Shown here in pieces: positions 1 to 9,680 of a stretch of 64,000 nt of DNA. The position numbers and the translations under genes are program-made. Source of the stretch: Bactericera cockerelli. Its lineage: Eukaryota; Arthropoda; Insecta; Hemiptera; Triozidae. Within the stretch, counting starts at the first letter, position 1, and the number at the start of each line of letters is the position of its first letter. The notes beneath the pieces are model-generated. The model saw nothing but the letters and a program-made list of their open reading frames with translations. It was not told where the DNA came from and made no database searches. Location of the stretch: contig CM044956.1 of NCBI GenBank assembly GCA_024516035.1, positions 10,296,878-10,360,877 of the forward strand, given 5' to 3'.

Positions 1-1
1 T

Positions 2-835
2 GATTCTGTATTTTCTCAAGGGACGCCAAAGTCACAGGAAGTGGTTAAGCAGATAAGCGGTCCGACGGATCTGACACAGGTAATGGATAGATTTGGTGAG
101 ATGGAAAGTAGAATGGCCAAAATGTTCAAAGAATCGGAGACTAAAATGAGCATGAAGATTGAAGAAATTAATAAAGATGTAGGGACGAAACTTTCAGAAT
201 TTGAGGCCACCCTGAGTTTTTATGGAGATAAAGTGGATGAAGCAACATCGACAGTGAAAGAGTTGCAACAAAAGATGGTGTTGATGGAGAAGAGACTCGA
301 TAAGAGTGAAGCTGAGAATACTGAGCTCAAGACCAGATTGAGGAATATAGAAATACATATTAATGAGATAGCTCAGAAGGAATACAATAAGCAGATAGAA
401 ATTACTGGGGTGAAAGATAAGAATGTAGACGCTCAAGTTACGGTCAGTAAGATAATGGAGAAGGCTGGCATAATCTCCACTGAGGTGCCACATAAGGTAC
501 AGAAGGTCACAAGAGCAGGAGAAAATAGACAAGAAAGAACAAGTATCCATGTTTTCTTCCCGTCCCAAGAAGATAGAAATAGAACTTTGGCCAAGATAAA
601 GAAGGAGAAAGTCTACACTAAGCTAGGAAATAGCGTCAATACGGATCTGTCGCCCATCTCTATTAATGAGGCTCTGTGTCCTTACTATAAAAGATTATTC
701 TTTGAAGCAAATCGAGTGAAAAAAGAGCAAAATTATGCATTCTTGTGGACCAAGGATGGCAAAATTTTACTCAAAAAATCTGCAGAAGGCAATGCGGTCA
801 AACTCTCATGTATGGACGATCTCGGAAAACTGTAA
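2..835 (+). CDS. LINE ORF1 protein, coiled coil plus FP-like C-terminal domain (5' partial)
   Basis: The frame is open from base 2, so the true start probably lies left of the window; the first in-frame ATG is at 83. Residues of about 20-110 form a heptad-rich acidic/basic coiled coil. The C-terminal part resembles the baculovirus FP-type domain common in insect LINE ORF1 proteins: an ITGV strand, a set of charged helices, an NEALCPYYKRLFFEANRVKK segment, and a final FLWTKDGKILLKK strand. By family analogy it is an RNA-binding nucleic-acid chaperone of the retrotransposon particle. It stops at 833-835, about 53 bp before ORF2. Confidence 0.75.
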   Translation, partial: DSVFSQGTPKSQEVVKQISGPTDLTQVMDRFGEMESRMAKMFKESETKMSMKIEEINKDVGTKLSEFEATLSFYGDKVDEATSTVKELQQKMVLMEKRLDKSEAENTELKTRLRNIEIHINEIAQKEYNKQIEITGVKDKNVDAQVTVSKIMEKAGIISTEVPHKVQKVTRAGENRQERTSIHVFFPSQEDRNRTLAKIKKEKVYTKLGNSVNTDLSPISINEALCPYYKRLFFEANRVKKEQNYAFLWTKDGKILLKKSAEGNAVKLSCMDDLGKL

Positions 836-887
836 AAAAAAAGGATTCACCTGTATGATAAATAGTACCTAACTATGAATTTCATTT

Positions 888-1023
888 ATGAATGTAAATA
901 ATAATTTAAACCTTTTACGAAGTATACAGAGTGTACAACCCGTGTGTGAATCATTCAATGAAATAGAAGAATGGCAGAATACTTTTAATCAAAACTTACT
1001 ATCTGTTTTACATATTAATATAA
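888..1023 (+). pseudogene. LINE ORF2, 5' fragment of the endonuclease domain
   Basis: The frame opens at the ATG at 888 and reads to the Polinton insertion. It ends in LLSVLHINIRS, the first beta strand of an apurinic/apyrimidinic-type endonuclease, with the N of HINIRS being the usual active-site asparagine. The next residues of the domain are found 18.4 kb away at 19403, after the Polinton. The piece is too short to be an independent gene. Confidence 0.75.
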
Positions 1024-1029
1024 GAAGTC
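1024..1029. repeat. Polinton target-site duplication, left copy
   Basis: The hexamer GAAGTC directly precedes the left TIR and recurs directly after the right TIR at 19397-19402. Six-base duplications are the rule for Polinton integrases. Confidence 0.9.
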
Positions 1030-2354
1030 AGTAGTGTATAAAGGAAGGGTCTAGCAGGATAAGCAAGATTTTGCTCTAGCGTCGCAATGAAAGGTCGTAG
1101 GTTCGATTGTGGGTAGTCAAAAGATGCGTATTGAGCTCCAAAATCTTTTGATATAACGTTTAGCTTTCTACTCCCCCCCTAGCCCCCCCTAGATCAAATT
1201 TAGGTGGTCCATTTTTTAATTTCTATATTTTGCGGTTCCTACGATATGGTTATTTTTTTTTTTGTAGTTGTTAGGGTGTCGTTTATATATTTTATCAATA
1301 AATACATTTTTTTGACAATATAATAGATGAAAAATTTCGAGTGAGCCCTGGATTCGTACGTACAGAGACATTGTGTGTTCAATTCTAACCAAGGTGCATG
1401 TAGGTAATTTGTTATCAGTTCGTTGCAATGTGTGTTGCCTCGCTCATATAGTTGAGTAATTAAAAACTCTTGAAATCGAGGCAAAGTCACGAAACCAATT
1501 TTAGATTTAAAAAACTAATTTGGGCTAGACCAATTCCAGTTGGAGATTTAATGTTTCAATTTAAAAACTTATTATTTTAGATAACGGAAGCATTGTGTGT
1601 TCGTTGTTTTTATTATTATTTTTTGTGCTATAATTAATTTTAAAAGTACAAAGAAGAAATTTGTTTGTTCTAACAGAGTACCGTTAGGAGAGGTAGATAA
1701 AGAACATAATACCTGGTAATTTAATTGTTATTACAAAATATAATTTTCAGGGGACAAGTATTAACCTTACGAGCACGGGTAACGGGTATGTAGCACATGA
1801 TTGCGCATTGCATAACAATTAAGATACCGGGCGTGCATAATTCGTACGAACAGAGACATTGTGTGTTCAATTCTAACCAAGGTGCATGTAGGCAATTTGT
1901 TATCGTTGCAATGCAGTGGCTCATATAGTAATCAAAAACTCTTGAAAAGTCCCGAAACCAATTTTAGATTTTAAAACTAATTAGACCAATTTCAGTTGAA
2001 GATTTAATGTTTCAATTTAAAAAACTAATTATTTCAGTTTGAGTAATTAAAAACTATTGAATATTGAGGCAAAGTCACGAAACCAATTTTAGATTTAAAA
2101 ACTAATTAGCAGGCTAGACCAATTTCAGTTGGAGATTTAATGTTTCAATTTAAAAAGTTTGAGTAATTAAAAACTATTGAATATTGAGGCAAAGTCATGA
2201 AACCAATTTTAGATTTAAAAACTAATTATTTGAAGCAGGCTGCTAGACCGTTAAACATATTTTTTTTTTTTTAACAAGCAAAACTTGGTATAGGCTCGAC
2301 GTGTATGGTCAAATATACAAGGTGTGTTGTCATAAAATATTACAAAACATTTAT
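1030..2354. repeat. Polinton left terminal inverted repeat
   Basis: This sequence matches the reverse complement of 18074-19396, with only scattered single-base and indel differences. Inside it, a unit of roughly 110 bp (GAGTAATTAAAAACT... AATGTTTCAATTTAAAAA) recurs at about 1455-1570, 1925-2030, 2040-2157 and 2160-2230. TIRs are expected to serve as the protein-primed replication ends. Confidence 0.93.
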
Positions 2355-2355
2355 T

Positions 2356-2742
2356 TTATTTCATTTTTTTTCTTACGTTAATTAAAACAATGGATAGGAT
2401 ACTAAATACTATTAATGAAAAAATCCAATACATACATGTGTTAGATGTAGGAGCCGGTTTGATGGTTTCACATAGTGAATTCAAAGCAGACAAAAAGTTC
2501 ACAGCGTATTCATTCAACATTGTGGAATTTTTGCAATTGAATATATTGGAAGATGTAATTTCAGAACATTCATCGTAGGTTAAATTTAATTTTCTTGCTT
2601 TTGAATCCCAGCCATGTACATCATAACTATCCAGGAAAGATTGGTTTTGGTAAATCAAACACATTCTAATCAAGTACATTGCATATTCGCGAGCACCGAG
2701 CAATAATTGGGTAGCATTATCACTGTTCTCATGTTGAATCAT
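2356..2742 (-). CDS. Small Polinton protein with C-terminal membrane anchor
   Basis: This 128-aa protein starts at the ATG at 2742 and ends two bases from the inner edge of the left TIR. Residues of about 104-123 (MYWIFSLIVFSILSIVLINV) are a clear hydrophobic span followed by RKKMK, so a tail-anchored topology with a short basic tail is likely. The upstream part has four cysteines (C28, C59, C70, C91), possibly disulfides on the lumenal side. It is divergent from the plus-strand gene at 2925. I do not recognise a family. A role in membrane association or entry is only a guess from its topology. Confidence 0.55.
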   Translation of the reverse strand: MIQHENSDNATQLLLGAREYAMYLIRMCLIYQNQSFLDSYDVHGWDSKARKLNLTYDECSEITSSNIFNCKNSTMLNEYAVNFLSALNSLCETIKPAPTSNTCMYWIFSLIVFSILSIVLINVRKKMK

Positions 2743-2924
2743 GTTTGCGTTATGAAGGAGTATGCGCTTAGAATATTGGTATTTATAGATGAACCTCTCA
2801 GTATTATAACCGCTACGTGAGATTGAGAATATTTGAGAACAAGCAAATCAGTTCCATTTCTTCTCTTGTGGTGTTCGTATCGTGTTTAATACGTGCATTA
2901 AAAAAAAAAAAAAAATATATAATA

Positions 2925-3266
2925 ATGGTTTGTAAAATTGAGGGTTGTCAGTGTCAAAAACAAGAAATACCTATTCACCTAATGTACTGGCTTACACATC
3001 ATGGCATTGATATTCGTCCTCTCTTCCAAAAGCCTTATATTAGTAAGAAAAAGAAACCAGTCGCTGTTTCAAATGAAGGCAATATCGTCACTGAAGCGAC
3101 CTACAACTTTGTACCGGTAGAACATAATGGAGGAAATGTTTTGGAAGAATTTTTGTTTGAAATGCCAAACTTGGAACAGGAAACAAGCAATGCTCAACCA
3201 AACAATAGCAGTAACGTCAAAAGAAGTATTCCCTACAAAGTTCCACCCACAAGAAGAAGGATATAA
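2925..3266 (+). CDS. Unrecognised Polinton protein, 113 aa
   Basis: I chose the ATG at 2925: it follows an A-run and TATATAATA sequence, and the upstream frame reads low-complexity lysine codons. The N-terminus has a cysteine cluster, CKIEGCQCQ, and the middle is hydrophilic. The C-terminus is basic and proline-rich (PYKVPPTRRRI), which could bind nucleic acid or a nuclear import factor. It is followed 32 bp later by the coiled-coil gene at 3299, so the two are likely co-expressed. No family is recognised. Confidence 0.5.
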   Translation: MVCKIEGCQCQKQEIPIHLMYWLTHHGIDIRPLFQKPYISKKKKPVAVSNEGNIVTEATYNFVPVEHNGGNVLEEFLFEMPNLEQETSNAQPNNSSNVKRSIPYKVPPTRRRI

Positions 3267-3298
3267 ATAGTTTTCAAATCGGAAACAAACAGTTAGTT

Positions 3299-4582
3299 AT
3301 GAAGAATCATTCGGTAAACTATTTTGGTGAGAGTGAACTTCACCACGCCTTAAGACGAGCATTGAAAAGACATCACAAAGAAGAACAACCTGAACAGAAA
3401 AATAAAAATGAAATTGAAAGTCAAACTGAAAAAGAAGTCAAAAAATTCATGAAAGAATTCCCTCGCCAGTCGCATGTTCAAAAGTTACTGTCCTACTTTG
3501 TAGAAAGAAGAACGTTTGATAATTTATCAAATCACATCAGCAAAAATAATTTTGTACCAACACGTGTGGCTAATAGCACTTATTTGGAGCAAAAATCTTT
3601 TACTGAATACAAAGCAAACAATGAAAAAAATGTGAACGATGTGAAATTATCAATAGACGAATTGAAACACAATAGAAAACAGGATAATGAGATTTATAAT
3701 TCTAAATTTATGTTGAAAAAAGCGTTTGATGACTACATTGTTGAGGCTGGAGAAAAAGAACAAAAAATCACCGAGGACTTGAACAAAGTGAAAGAAGATC
3801 TTTCCAACAGGATACATGAATTGGACAATAAGTTCACACCTCTTTTAGAAATAAAAAATACAGTAGATCAACACTATAAACAACATGTGCATGCAACCAC
3901 AGCTTTAAGAAAAGATATCGCTGCTTTGGACAAAAAAGCTCTCTATGGAACAACATTTTACAATTATAAAAAAAATCACGAGTCTGATTTCAAGGAGATT
4001 GTTACTGAAAAAGAGAAAAAATTGAAAACCGAAGTAACAAATATGTTAACTTCATTGCTGTCAACTCATGAGACTGATTTCAAAAGAAAAGTTGAGGAAG
4101 AAAAAATAAAAATTCGAAGTGATCTGTCAAGAATGTTTACTCAAAATTTAAATAATTTTCTTCTTGAAGAGTCCAACAAAAAGAAATTCTTACAACAATT
4201 GCGTTCTAATTTACTCGTCAGAATAAATACTGACAAGATACTGTCAGCATTTCTATCGTGTTGGAGTGAAGGTGAAATTACGGATGACGTTTTAGAAAAA
4301 GTTGTAACTCAACTTAGCAAAGAAATAATGGAGAAATTGGATGTGGAAATAATCACTATAAAAGAACAAATTAATATCTCTAATGAAACAATTGAAAACT
4401 ATATCAAGTTGAATGTAGTCGATGAGTTGAAAACTGATATAAGTTTAAAAATTAGGAATCTGATATTTGAACCTCTCTTGTATGAAAAATTGGAGCCTCT
4501 TGTAAAATCTAAATCATCAAAGAAAACCACCATCGGAGAAGTTGAAGAACGAGCAACCCGACTTCCCGTTCCAATAGAATAA
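3299..4582 (+). CDS. Coiled-coil Polinton protein upstream of integrase
   Basis: This 427-aa protein is very rich in Lys, Glu and Asn. It has a basic N-terminus (ESELHHALRRALKRHHKEE) and long heptad stretches at roughly 110-290 and 330-420. The stop codon overlaps the integrase start in a TAATG arrangement (TAA 4580-4582, ATG 4582-4584), which suggests coupled translation or a shared transcript. It has no catalytic motif that I can see. It may be a scaffold or an integrase partner; this is inference from position only. Confidence 0.6.
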   Translation: MKNHSVNYFGESELHHALRRALKRHHKEEQPEQKNKNEIESQTEKEVKKFMKEFPRQSHVQKLLSYFVERRTFDNLSNHISKNNFVPTRVANSTYLEQKSFTEYKANNEKNVNDVKLSIDELKHNRKQDNEIYNSKFMLKKAFDDYIVEAGEKEQKITEDLNKVKEDLSNRIHELDNKFTPLLEIKNTVDQHYKQHVHATTALRKDIAALDKKALYGTTFYNYKKNHESDFKEIVTEKEKKLKTEVTNMLTSLLSTHETDFKRKVEEEKIKIRSDLSRMFTQNLNNFLLEESNKKKFLQQLRSNLLVRINTDKILSAFLSCWSEGEITDDVLEKVVTQLSKEIMEKLDVEIITIKEQINISNETIENYIKLNVVDELKTDISLKIRNLIFEPLLYEKLEPLVKSKSSKKTTIGEVEERATRLPVPIE

Positions 4583-5520
4583 TGTCAAAGCGTGATTTGG
4601 TTTTGGAGCTACATCGTCCTGCTAGAAAATTATTTCCCCACCGGAGAACTCTACTTCGCAATGTTCATGATCTTTTCCAAGCTGATCTAGTGGAAATGAT
4701 TCCATATGCCAATGAAAATGATGGTTATAAATACATACTTACCTGCATCAACTGCTTCTCCAAGTTTTCTTACTGTGCGCCGTTGAAAAACAAAACGAGT
4801 GCTGAAGTTGCCAAGCAGATGGAAAAATATGTTCTAGAAAAGTTGAAACCTACCATGATCCCAACCCACTTGCAAACGGATGCTGGCAAAGAGTTTTTTG
4901 GCCAACCATTCCGCAAACTAATGCAAAAATATAACATTACCCATTACAGTACATTTTCTCCCATGAAAGCTGCTATTGTAGAGCGGTTTAATCGAACTTT
5001 GAAAAGTAAAATGTGGATTGAATTTAATTTACTTGGTTCGTACAGATGGTTGGATATTTTACCAAATCTTGTGTCTACCTACAATGCCAGCAAACATCGC
5101 TCTATTGGTATGGCACCCAAAGATGTAAACTCTAAAAATCAAAGTCTTGTAGCTCTTCGTTTGAACAAACCCAAGCAAGTCCTAGATAGAACTGGTAAAT
5201 TTAAACTAGGTGATCTTGTACGAATTTCCAAAGTTAAACATTTGTTTCAAAAAGGTTATGAGGCCAACTGGAGTTATGAAGTTTTTCGAGTGGTTAAGGT
5301 AGGTCATACTTTTCCTAGGGTATTTCACTTAGAAGATTTAAACGGGAAACCAATCCATGGTTGTTTCTACGAGCAAGAGTTACTCAAGACCTCATATCCA
5401 GATGTCTATCTCGTAGAAAAGATACTCCAACGTAAAGGTGATAAGGTTTTAGTAAAATATTTAGGTTTTGGACCTGAAGAAAACCAATGGGTCCCTATTT
5501 CTTCCCTAATTGAGAAATAG
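4582..5520 (+). CDS. INT: Polinton integrase (retroviral-type) with C-terminal chromodomain
   Basis: This 312-aa rve-family integrase inserts the element and makes the 6-bp target duplication. The catalytic triad is visible: D35 in LFQADLVEM, D100 in HLQTDAGKEF, and E134 in AAIVERFNRTLK, followed by the helix ending in NLVSTYNASKH. Residues of about 205-265 form an SH3-like DNA-binding segment (FKLGDLVRISK). Residues of about 274-312 (DVYLVEKILQRKGDKVLVKY, then NQWVPISSL) match a chromodomain fold, which in other elements steers insertion to modified chromatin. All key residues are present, so the protein may be functional. Confidence 0.93.
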   Translation: MSKRDLVLELHRPARKLFPHRRTLLRNVHDLFQADLVEMIPYANENDGYKYILTCINCFSKFSYCAPLKNKTSAEVAKQMEKYVLEKLKPTMIPTHLQTDAGKEFFGQPFRKLMQKYNITHYSTFSPMKAAIVERFNRTLKSKMWIEFNLLGSYRWLDILPNLVSTYNASKHRSIGMAPKDVNSKNQSLVALRLNKPKQVLDRTGKFKLGDLVRISKVKHLFQKGYEANWSYEVFRVVKVGHTFPRVFHLEDLNGKPIHGCFYEQELLKTSYPDVYLVEKILQRKGDKVLVKYLGFGPEENQWVPISSLIEK

Positions 5521-6020
5521 AAAATGAAAACAAGTAGATGTAAGAATAAAATGCATGATTTTTCTCTTATATATTTTAAATTGTAATAAAATACATAGTG
5601 AAATACTTAATAAAATCAAAATACTTTATTGTTCTTATTTAAAAAAATCAATTTAGGATACTTTAAAACTGTACTATACAAAAAAAAAAAAAAAAAAAAT
5701 GAAATAGTGGATATAAATTATCTTGGAGTAAAGAAATAATTACTTAAAACTATCAATGTGAACAACTTAGGGTAAGCATAATTTCACTTAGCTAGCATTG
5801 TGAAAAATAAATTAAAAAAAAAAAAACATTGTGTACTATAAAAATATAATTAAAAAAATATGAAAATCAAATCTTGGAATATACATATTAGTGCAAACAT
5901 ATTTAACAATAGTAACTTTTAAAATATTATTTCAAAGTAAGTGGGTTCTGTACAAAATACCAACTCTAAGTTTATAATCCGTGAACTTTTCGTGAAAAAT
6001 CATTTTTTTTTTTTTATCTT
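5521..6020. other. AT-rich intergenic stretch between convergent Polinton genes
   Basis: This region separates the end of the integrase gene (plus) from the end of the 6021 gene (minus). It contains several poly(A)-signal-like AATAAA words on both strands and A/T homopolymers, as expected for facing transcript ends. Its right end carries one arm of an internal inverted repeat (5956-6000). No gene is seen. Confidence 0.6.
5956..6000. repeat. Internal Polinton inverted repeat, left arm
   Basis: Forty-five bases match the reverse complement of 12614-12658 with two mismatches. The two arms bracket exactly the block of minus-strand genes at 6021-12385, including polB. Confidence 0.8.
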
Positions 6021-6719
6021 TTACTCTACGGTATCATATCCACTGTCAGTACTAAGAGAATTCTTAAAGTATGGGTTCTGTACAATATGTGGAGGCAAAA
6101 GATAAGATATACTATTTAGAAAATCAATATCAAAAGCATAAAGAAGAAAATTTACAGGTAAAAAGTATAGGTCTCTGGGTTTCAATGAGAAAAAATCATT
6201 GGTTTCATTAAAGATGCCAATCGCTTCGTTGGTTAAGATTAAACTACTTTTCATTAGCTCACACAACCATTGTTTCATAACAATTACATTTAAACTTGAA
6301 ACCGGAGAAATAGAATTTTGTGGACACAATTTCAATTTTAAAGACTTAAAGTTAGGACAGTTTAAATTTTCAATATTGTAACATGTTTTAATAGGTAAAA
6401 TAGAATTTAAAAAATTTTCCTTTTCTAATCCTTTTACAATTATTTCGCTTGCTTTAGAGAGACACGATCGAATGATTTGCACTGCTTGATCGTACTCAAC
6501 AAAGCCATCATCCCAATCCAAGTGATGATAATTTAATGTAACGATAGCAGCTTCTCGTCGACGGAGTAAATTTAATTTTTGAAAATCATAGGGTGGTTTG
6601 AATACAAAATGTTGCACAAAGTTATCGTCAAAAAGTTTCGAGAATGAGAAACTTTTTAAAATTATTTGTTTTTCATTGTCGCGAAAAAATTGAATATCTG
6701 CTACAAAAGTATTTTCCAT
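6021..6719 (-). CDS. Uncharacterised Polinton protein, 232 aa
   Basis: The ATG at 6719 is the only sensible start. Visible motifs are an N-terminal VADIQFF strand, HFVFKPPYDF, an HHLDWDDGFVEYDQAVQII segment, and SEIIVKGLEKENFL followed by a conserved-looking CPNFKSL. I have seen similar strings in uncharacterised arthropod proteins, and the order of an acidic strand and a VKG-x-EK segment is reminiscent of an exonuclease-like fold. That resemblance is weak and unproven. It lies just downstream of polB on the same strand with a 117-bp gap, so it belongs to the polymerase gene block. Confidence 0.6.
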   Translation of the reverse strand: MENTFVADIQFFRDNEKQIILKSFSFSKLFDDNFVQHFVFKPPYDFQKLNLLRRREAAIVTLNYHHLDWDDGFVEYDQAVQIIRSCLSKASEIIVKGLEKENFLNSILPIKTCYNIENLNCPNFKSLKLKLCPQNSISPVSSLNVIVMKQWLCELMKSSLILTNEAIGIFNETNDFFSLKPRDLYFLPVNFLLYAFDIDFLNSISYLLPPHIVQNPYFKNSLSTDSGYDTVE

Positions 6720-6836
6720 TTTAAGATAACAGTTAACACTTGTTTCAAGAGACAGATAAACAAGTACTGACCATAAGGACTACATGCTAGTTGAATTTAT
6801 ACTTTTTTTTATAAACACAATCAAAAAATCGAAAAC

Positions 6837-9680
6837 CTATTCCAAATCCATTTCTGAAGACTCATTTTTTAACTTGTAGTGACCGAATGGCAGGGTGTTG
6901 ATTTTATCGGTCATGAGAACTCGTTTGTCATCAAAGTTGTTCAGAACAAGTTTGTTTTGTTTCACAGTCGTCAAACAATGATTTTTAGAGACGATGTTGT
7001 GAAAAGATTTGTAAAGTTCAATATTTTCACGCATACATCTTTCAAAATCTTCAAACTTGATCTGTCGTTCTGTAACATGTTTCTTAACACCCTTAGCCTT
7101 CTTTACTATTTTACCCTCATGCTCTTGATATGAATAAAGTTTACTCGCAATGCCCACAAATTTTTTCAAAATTTTACCATCCAACTCATCTTTGAACTTT
7201 CCAAGTACCTTTTTATTTTGAAGAGAGAATAATTCGTGATTCTTCGGGTATGCACTTGTATCCAAGTGTTCCAAAAGGTTCGAAAAGTCTCGGTATAAGT
7301 CAGTGGTAAAAATTTGATAAAAAAATGAATCTGTGTCCATATAGAGTAACCTAACATTTTCAGGACCAAACTTTGGTTGCACAATATCATAGTGAAATTG
7401 ATACATCAAAGTTTTACTGAGGTCGAGAACACAAACGCCTGCAAAAATGGCTTTGTTGAATTGAATTTTAGTTTTCTTCATAGTAAAGAGCACGAGATTT
7501 TCTTTGAATATTTTGAAGTCTTCGAAAAATGGACTAGAAATACGTTTTCTAGCTAATTTCCAATTTGTTTCTAACTGTACATTAACCCTTTTACGCACAC
7601 CTTCAATGAGCTTACCATACAAACTGTTATTGACTTGTTTAAAGAAAGCCTTTGCAAAATCATTGGTTGCATTTTTCCTGTGCTCAGTATTAAGATTAAT
7701 GTACGGAGCTAGATAATTGCTTTGGATGAATTTTATTCCTCTATGAATTTTTACAAGTCTGAGTCCATGTTCAAGAGCTTGTTTTAGCGTTAGACAATGT
7801 ACAATATATTTATGTTTGTTTTCCAATGTGGTCATAAGTTTTTGAGCGTTAGACAATGGAGATTTCTTTCTCTCACAGAGGAAGGGTAAATTCGAATGTA
7901 AATCGTGTAATTCCTTGGGATATTCCACGTCTACCTCGAAAAAATATCCAACATCATCTTGTGGAGTCAGATCTAAAACAGAAATACTGTTGATTTCTTC
8001 TTCGCTCAACCACTTGAAATCTTTCAAAGGAACTCTCTGAACCATGCTGTAACCGTAAAGATTATTAGCATCTAGATAAGTAAGATAGGAGGATTTTTCA
8101 GATGAAATAAAATCGCTTCCCATGTGTTTATTATTTGCCTCTGCGTACTTTTGAATACATTGGCAAATACCTCCCCTAACTGCTTGCTCAAAAAAGAGGT
8201 ACATGTCATATTCTAACAAAAGTTCTATTTCAACTTTTGTTTTCTTAAGCATAGCATCCAGGGTAAGACCCGGCAAAGAGTAGTACCATACAGGATCTAA
8301 GCTGTATATACTTAGGGAGAGGTTTCGGAAGGATTCGAAAATATCTGCCAACAATAGAACGTCAGTTTTCAGATAAATTTCCGAATATTCTTTCAAGTTT
8401 TGACACTTGAAATGTGTCCACACTTTTTGAGCGTGAACATAATCTTCCTGAGTAACTGAACTATTTGTTAAAGAGGAATAAAATTCATCAAGAGGTGGCA
8501 GATTAGTATCGAACAATTTACTATAACTATCAAGGTATTCGTAACAAAAAATTCCTTTTCTAGTCAGTAATTCAAAATCAATATCGGACTGAATATGTTT
8601 CCTAGTATGATAAAATTTTTCTTTTGGCAATGTTTTGCTCAATTTATCAAGGCTGCTTGACAAAAACCTGAATGAATCTATAAAACGAACACTCAGGTTG
8701 TCGGTAACCTTTTTTGAAAAGGAAACATATTTTTCTGTTGAATTTGGAATTATTTCTATTTTTTTATCATCATAATTCAAACCTTTAATAATCAAATGAC
8801 TGTCGTAGCCTGAAAAATTATGTGCTACAACAGGAACAAATTTTTCTTTTTTAAATTTTAAATTGCATCTATTGCAAAGTACCCTTCGAAGGCTTCCATC
8901 ACCATAATGATAATGATCCCTCACTTTTTTTAGAATGTTTGAAAAAGGTAATTTACAATGCTCACACTCTTTAGTTTCATGAAAACGTTTCCAATCATCG
9001 GGTGAAAGGTCGAGTGGAACTTGTTTCTTATAAAATTCATCTATTTTTTTCACGTCATCAATTAACATTTTAAAAAATATCTCAACAACATCTTCATTCT
9101 CATTTTTAGCCGTATATGTAATCAACTTGTTTGTGTTGGGGCCAACCACATAGTAAGAAAAAGAAAAAGGAACATGTTGTTGAGTGGTCAAAGTGTACGA
9201 GTCAAGTGCTGATGGTTCACAAGAGCTGACTTTTTTCAATATGGATTCGAAATCAGTGAAAATTACAAAAGGAATTTTTTGTTCAAATTGAAAATGCTCA
9301 AACTTTAAAATATTTTTACCTGGTTCCGGCATAATGGCAACACAAGGATTTTGTTTACCGCATAGTTCTTTATGTTTGAACAACCTTGTCTCATCTTCAA
9401 ATGCAGTAAAACACATTTTGCAGAAAAACCGGCTAATGTATTTTTTTTTGCTTTTATAATAAAATCTTGTTATGAATCTATTGAAATTTTTAATGAGAGA
9501 ATAATGGTATAATCCTTTATCGTTACTTGTTAAAAGTAAATCAATATGAAATGGCTTTTCTTCTTTACAAACTTTAAGAATATAAACACTCTTATTCTTT
9601 TCCTCTTCTACCGCGCCAAGTACATTGATGGATATGTTAGAATTATTCTTCTCAAAACAAGTTACTTGTTTTAAAAACAC
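6837..9680 (-). CDS. PolB: PolB core: exonuclease and polymerase domains
   Basis: This open segment of 947 codons starts at a GTG directly after a stop in its own frame, with no ATG before residue 89. Numbering from the GTG: a second N-domain with CKMC...HKELC finger (87-107), ExoI in FTDFES (D143/E145), an endonuclease-VII-like CEHC...CNRC zinc site (239-272), ExoII in AHNFSGYDSH (N288, D293), ExoIII YLKTD (436-440), motif A DANNLYGYSM (537), motif B around KQVNNSLYG (681-689), and motif C YMDTDS (780-785). All catalytic carboxylates are present, so the core is intact. Confidence 0.93.
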   Translation of the reverse strand: MFLKQVTCFEKNNSNISINVLGAVEEEKNKSVYILKVCKEEKPFHIDLLLTSNDKGLYHYSLIKNFNRFITRFYYKSKKKYISRFFCKMCFTAFEDETRLFKHKELCGKQNPCVAIMPEPGKNILKFEHFQFEQKIPFVIFTDFESILKKVSSCEPSALDSYTLTTQQHVPFSFSYYVVGPNTNKLITYTAKNENEDVVEIFFKMLIDDVKKIDEFYKKQVPLDLSPDDWKRFHETKECEHCKLPFSNILKKVRDHYHYGDGSLRRVLCNRCNLKFKKEKFVPVVAHNFSGYDSHLIIKGLNYDDKKIEIIPNSTEKYVSFSKKVTDNLSVRFIDSFRFLSSSLDKLSKTLPKEKFYHTRKHIQSDIDFELLTRKGIFCYEYLDSYSKLFDTNLPPLDEFYSSLTNSSVTQEDYVHAQKVWTHFKCQNLKEYSEIYLKTDVLLLADIFESFRNLSLSIYSLDPVWYYSLPGLTLDAMLKKTKVEIELLLEYDMYLFFEQAVRGGICQCIQKYAEANNKHMGSDFISSEKSSYLTYLDANNLYGYSMVQRVPLKDFKWLSEEEINSISVLDLTPQDDVGYFFEVDVEYPKELHDLHSNLPFLCERKKSPLSNAQKLMTTLENKHKYIVHCLTLKQALEHGLRLVKIHRGIKFIQSNYLAPYINLNTEHRKNATNDFAKAFFKQVNNSLYGKLIEGVRKRVNVQLETNWKLARKRISSPFFEDFKIFKENLVLFTMKKTKIQFNKAIFAGVCVLDLSKTLMYQFHYDIVQPKFGPENVRLLYMDTDSFFYQIFTTDLYRDFSNLLEHLDTSAYPKNHELFSLQNKKVLGKFKDELDGKILKKFVGIASKLYSYQEHEGKIVKKAKGVKKHVTERQIKFEDFERCMRENIELYKSFHNIVSKNHCLTTVKQNKLVLNNFDDKRVLMTDKINTLPFGHYKLKNESSEMDLE

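Noticed and set aside
1060..1115. tRNA-like promoter boxes in the Polinton terminus
   Set aside because: A GGTTCGATT B-box-like word is present, but the neighbouring bases do not form a T stem and there is no convincing acceptor stem.
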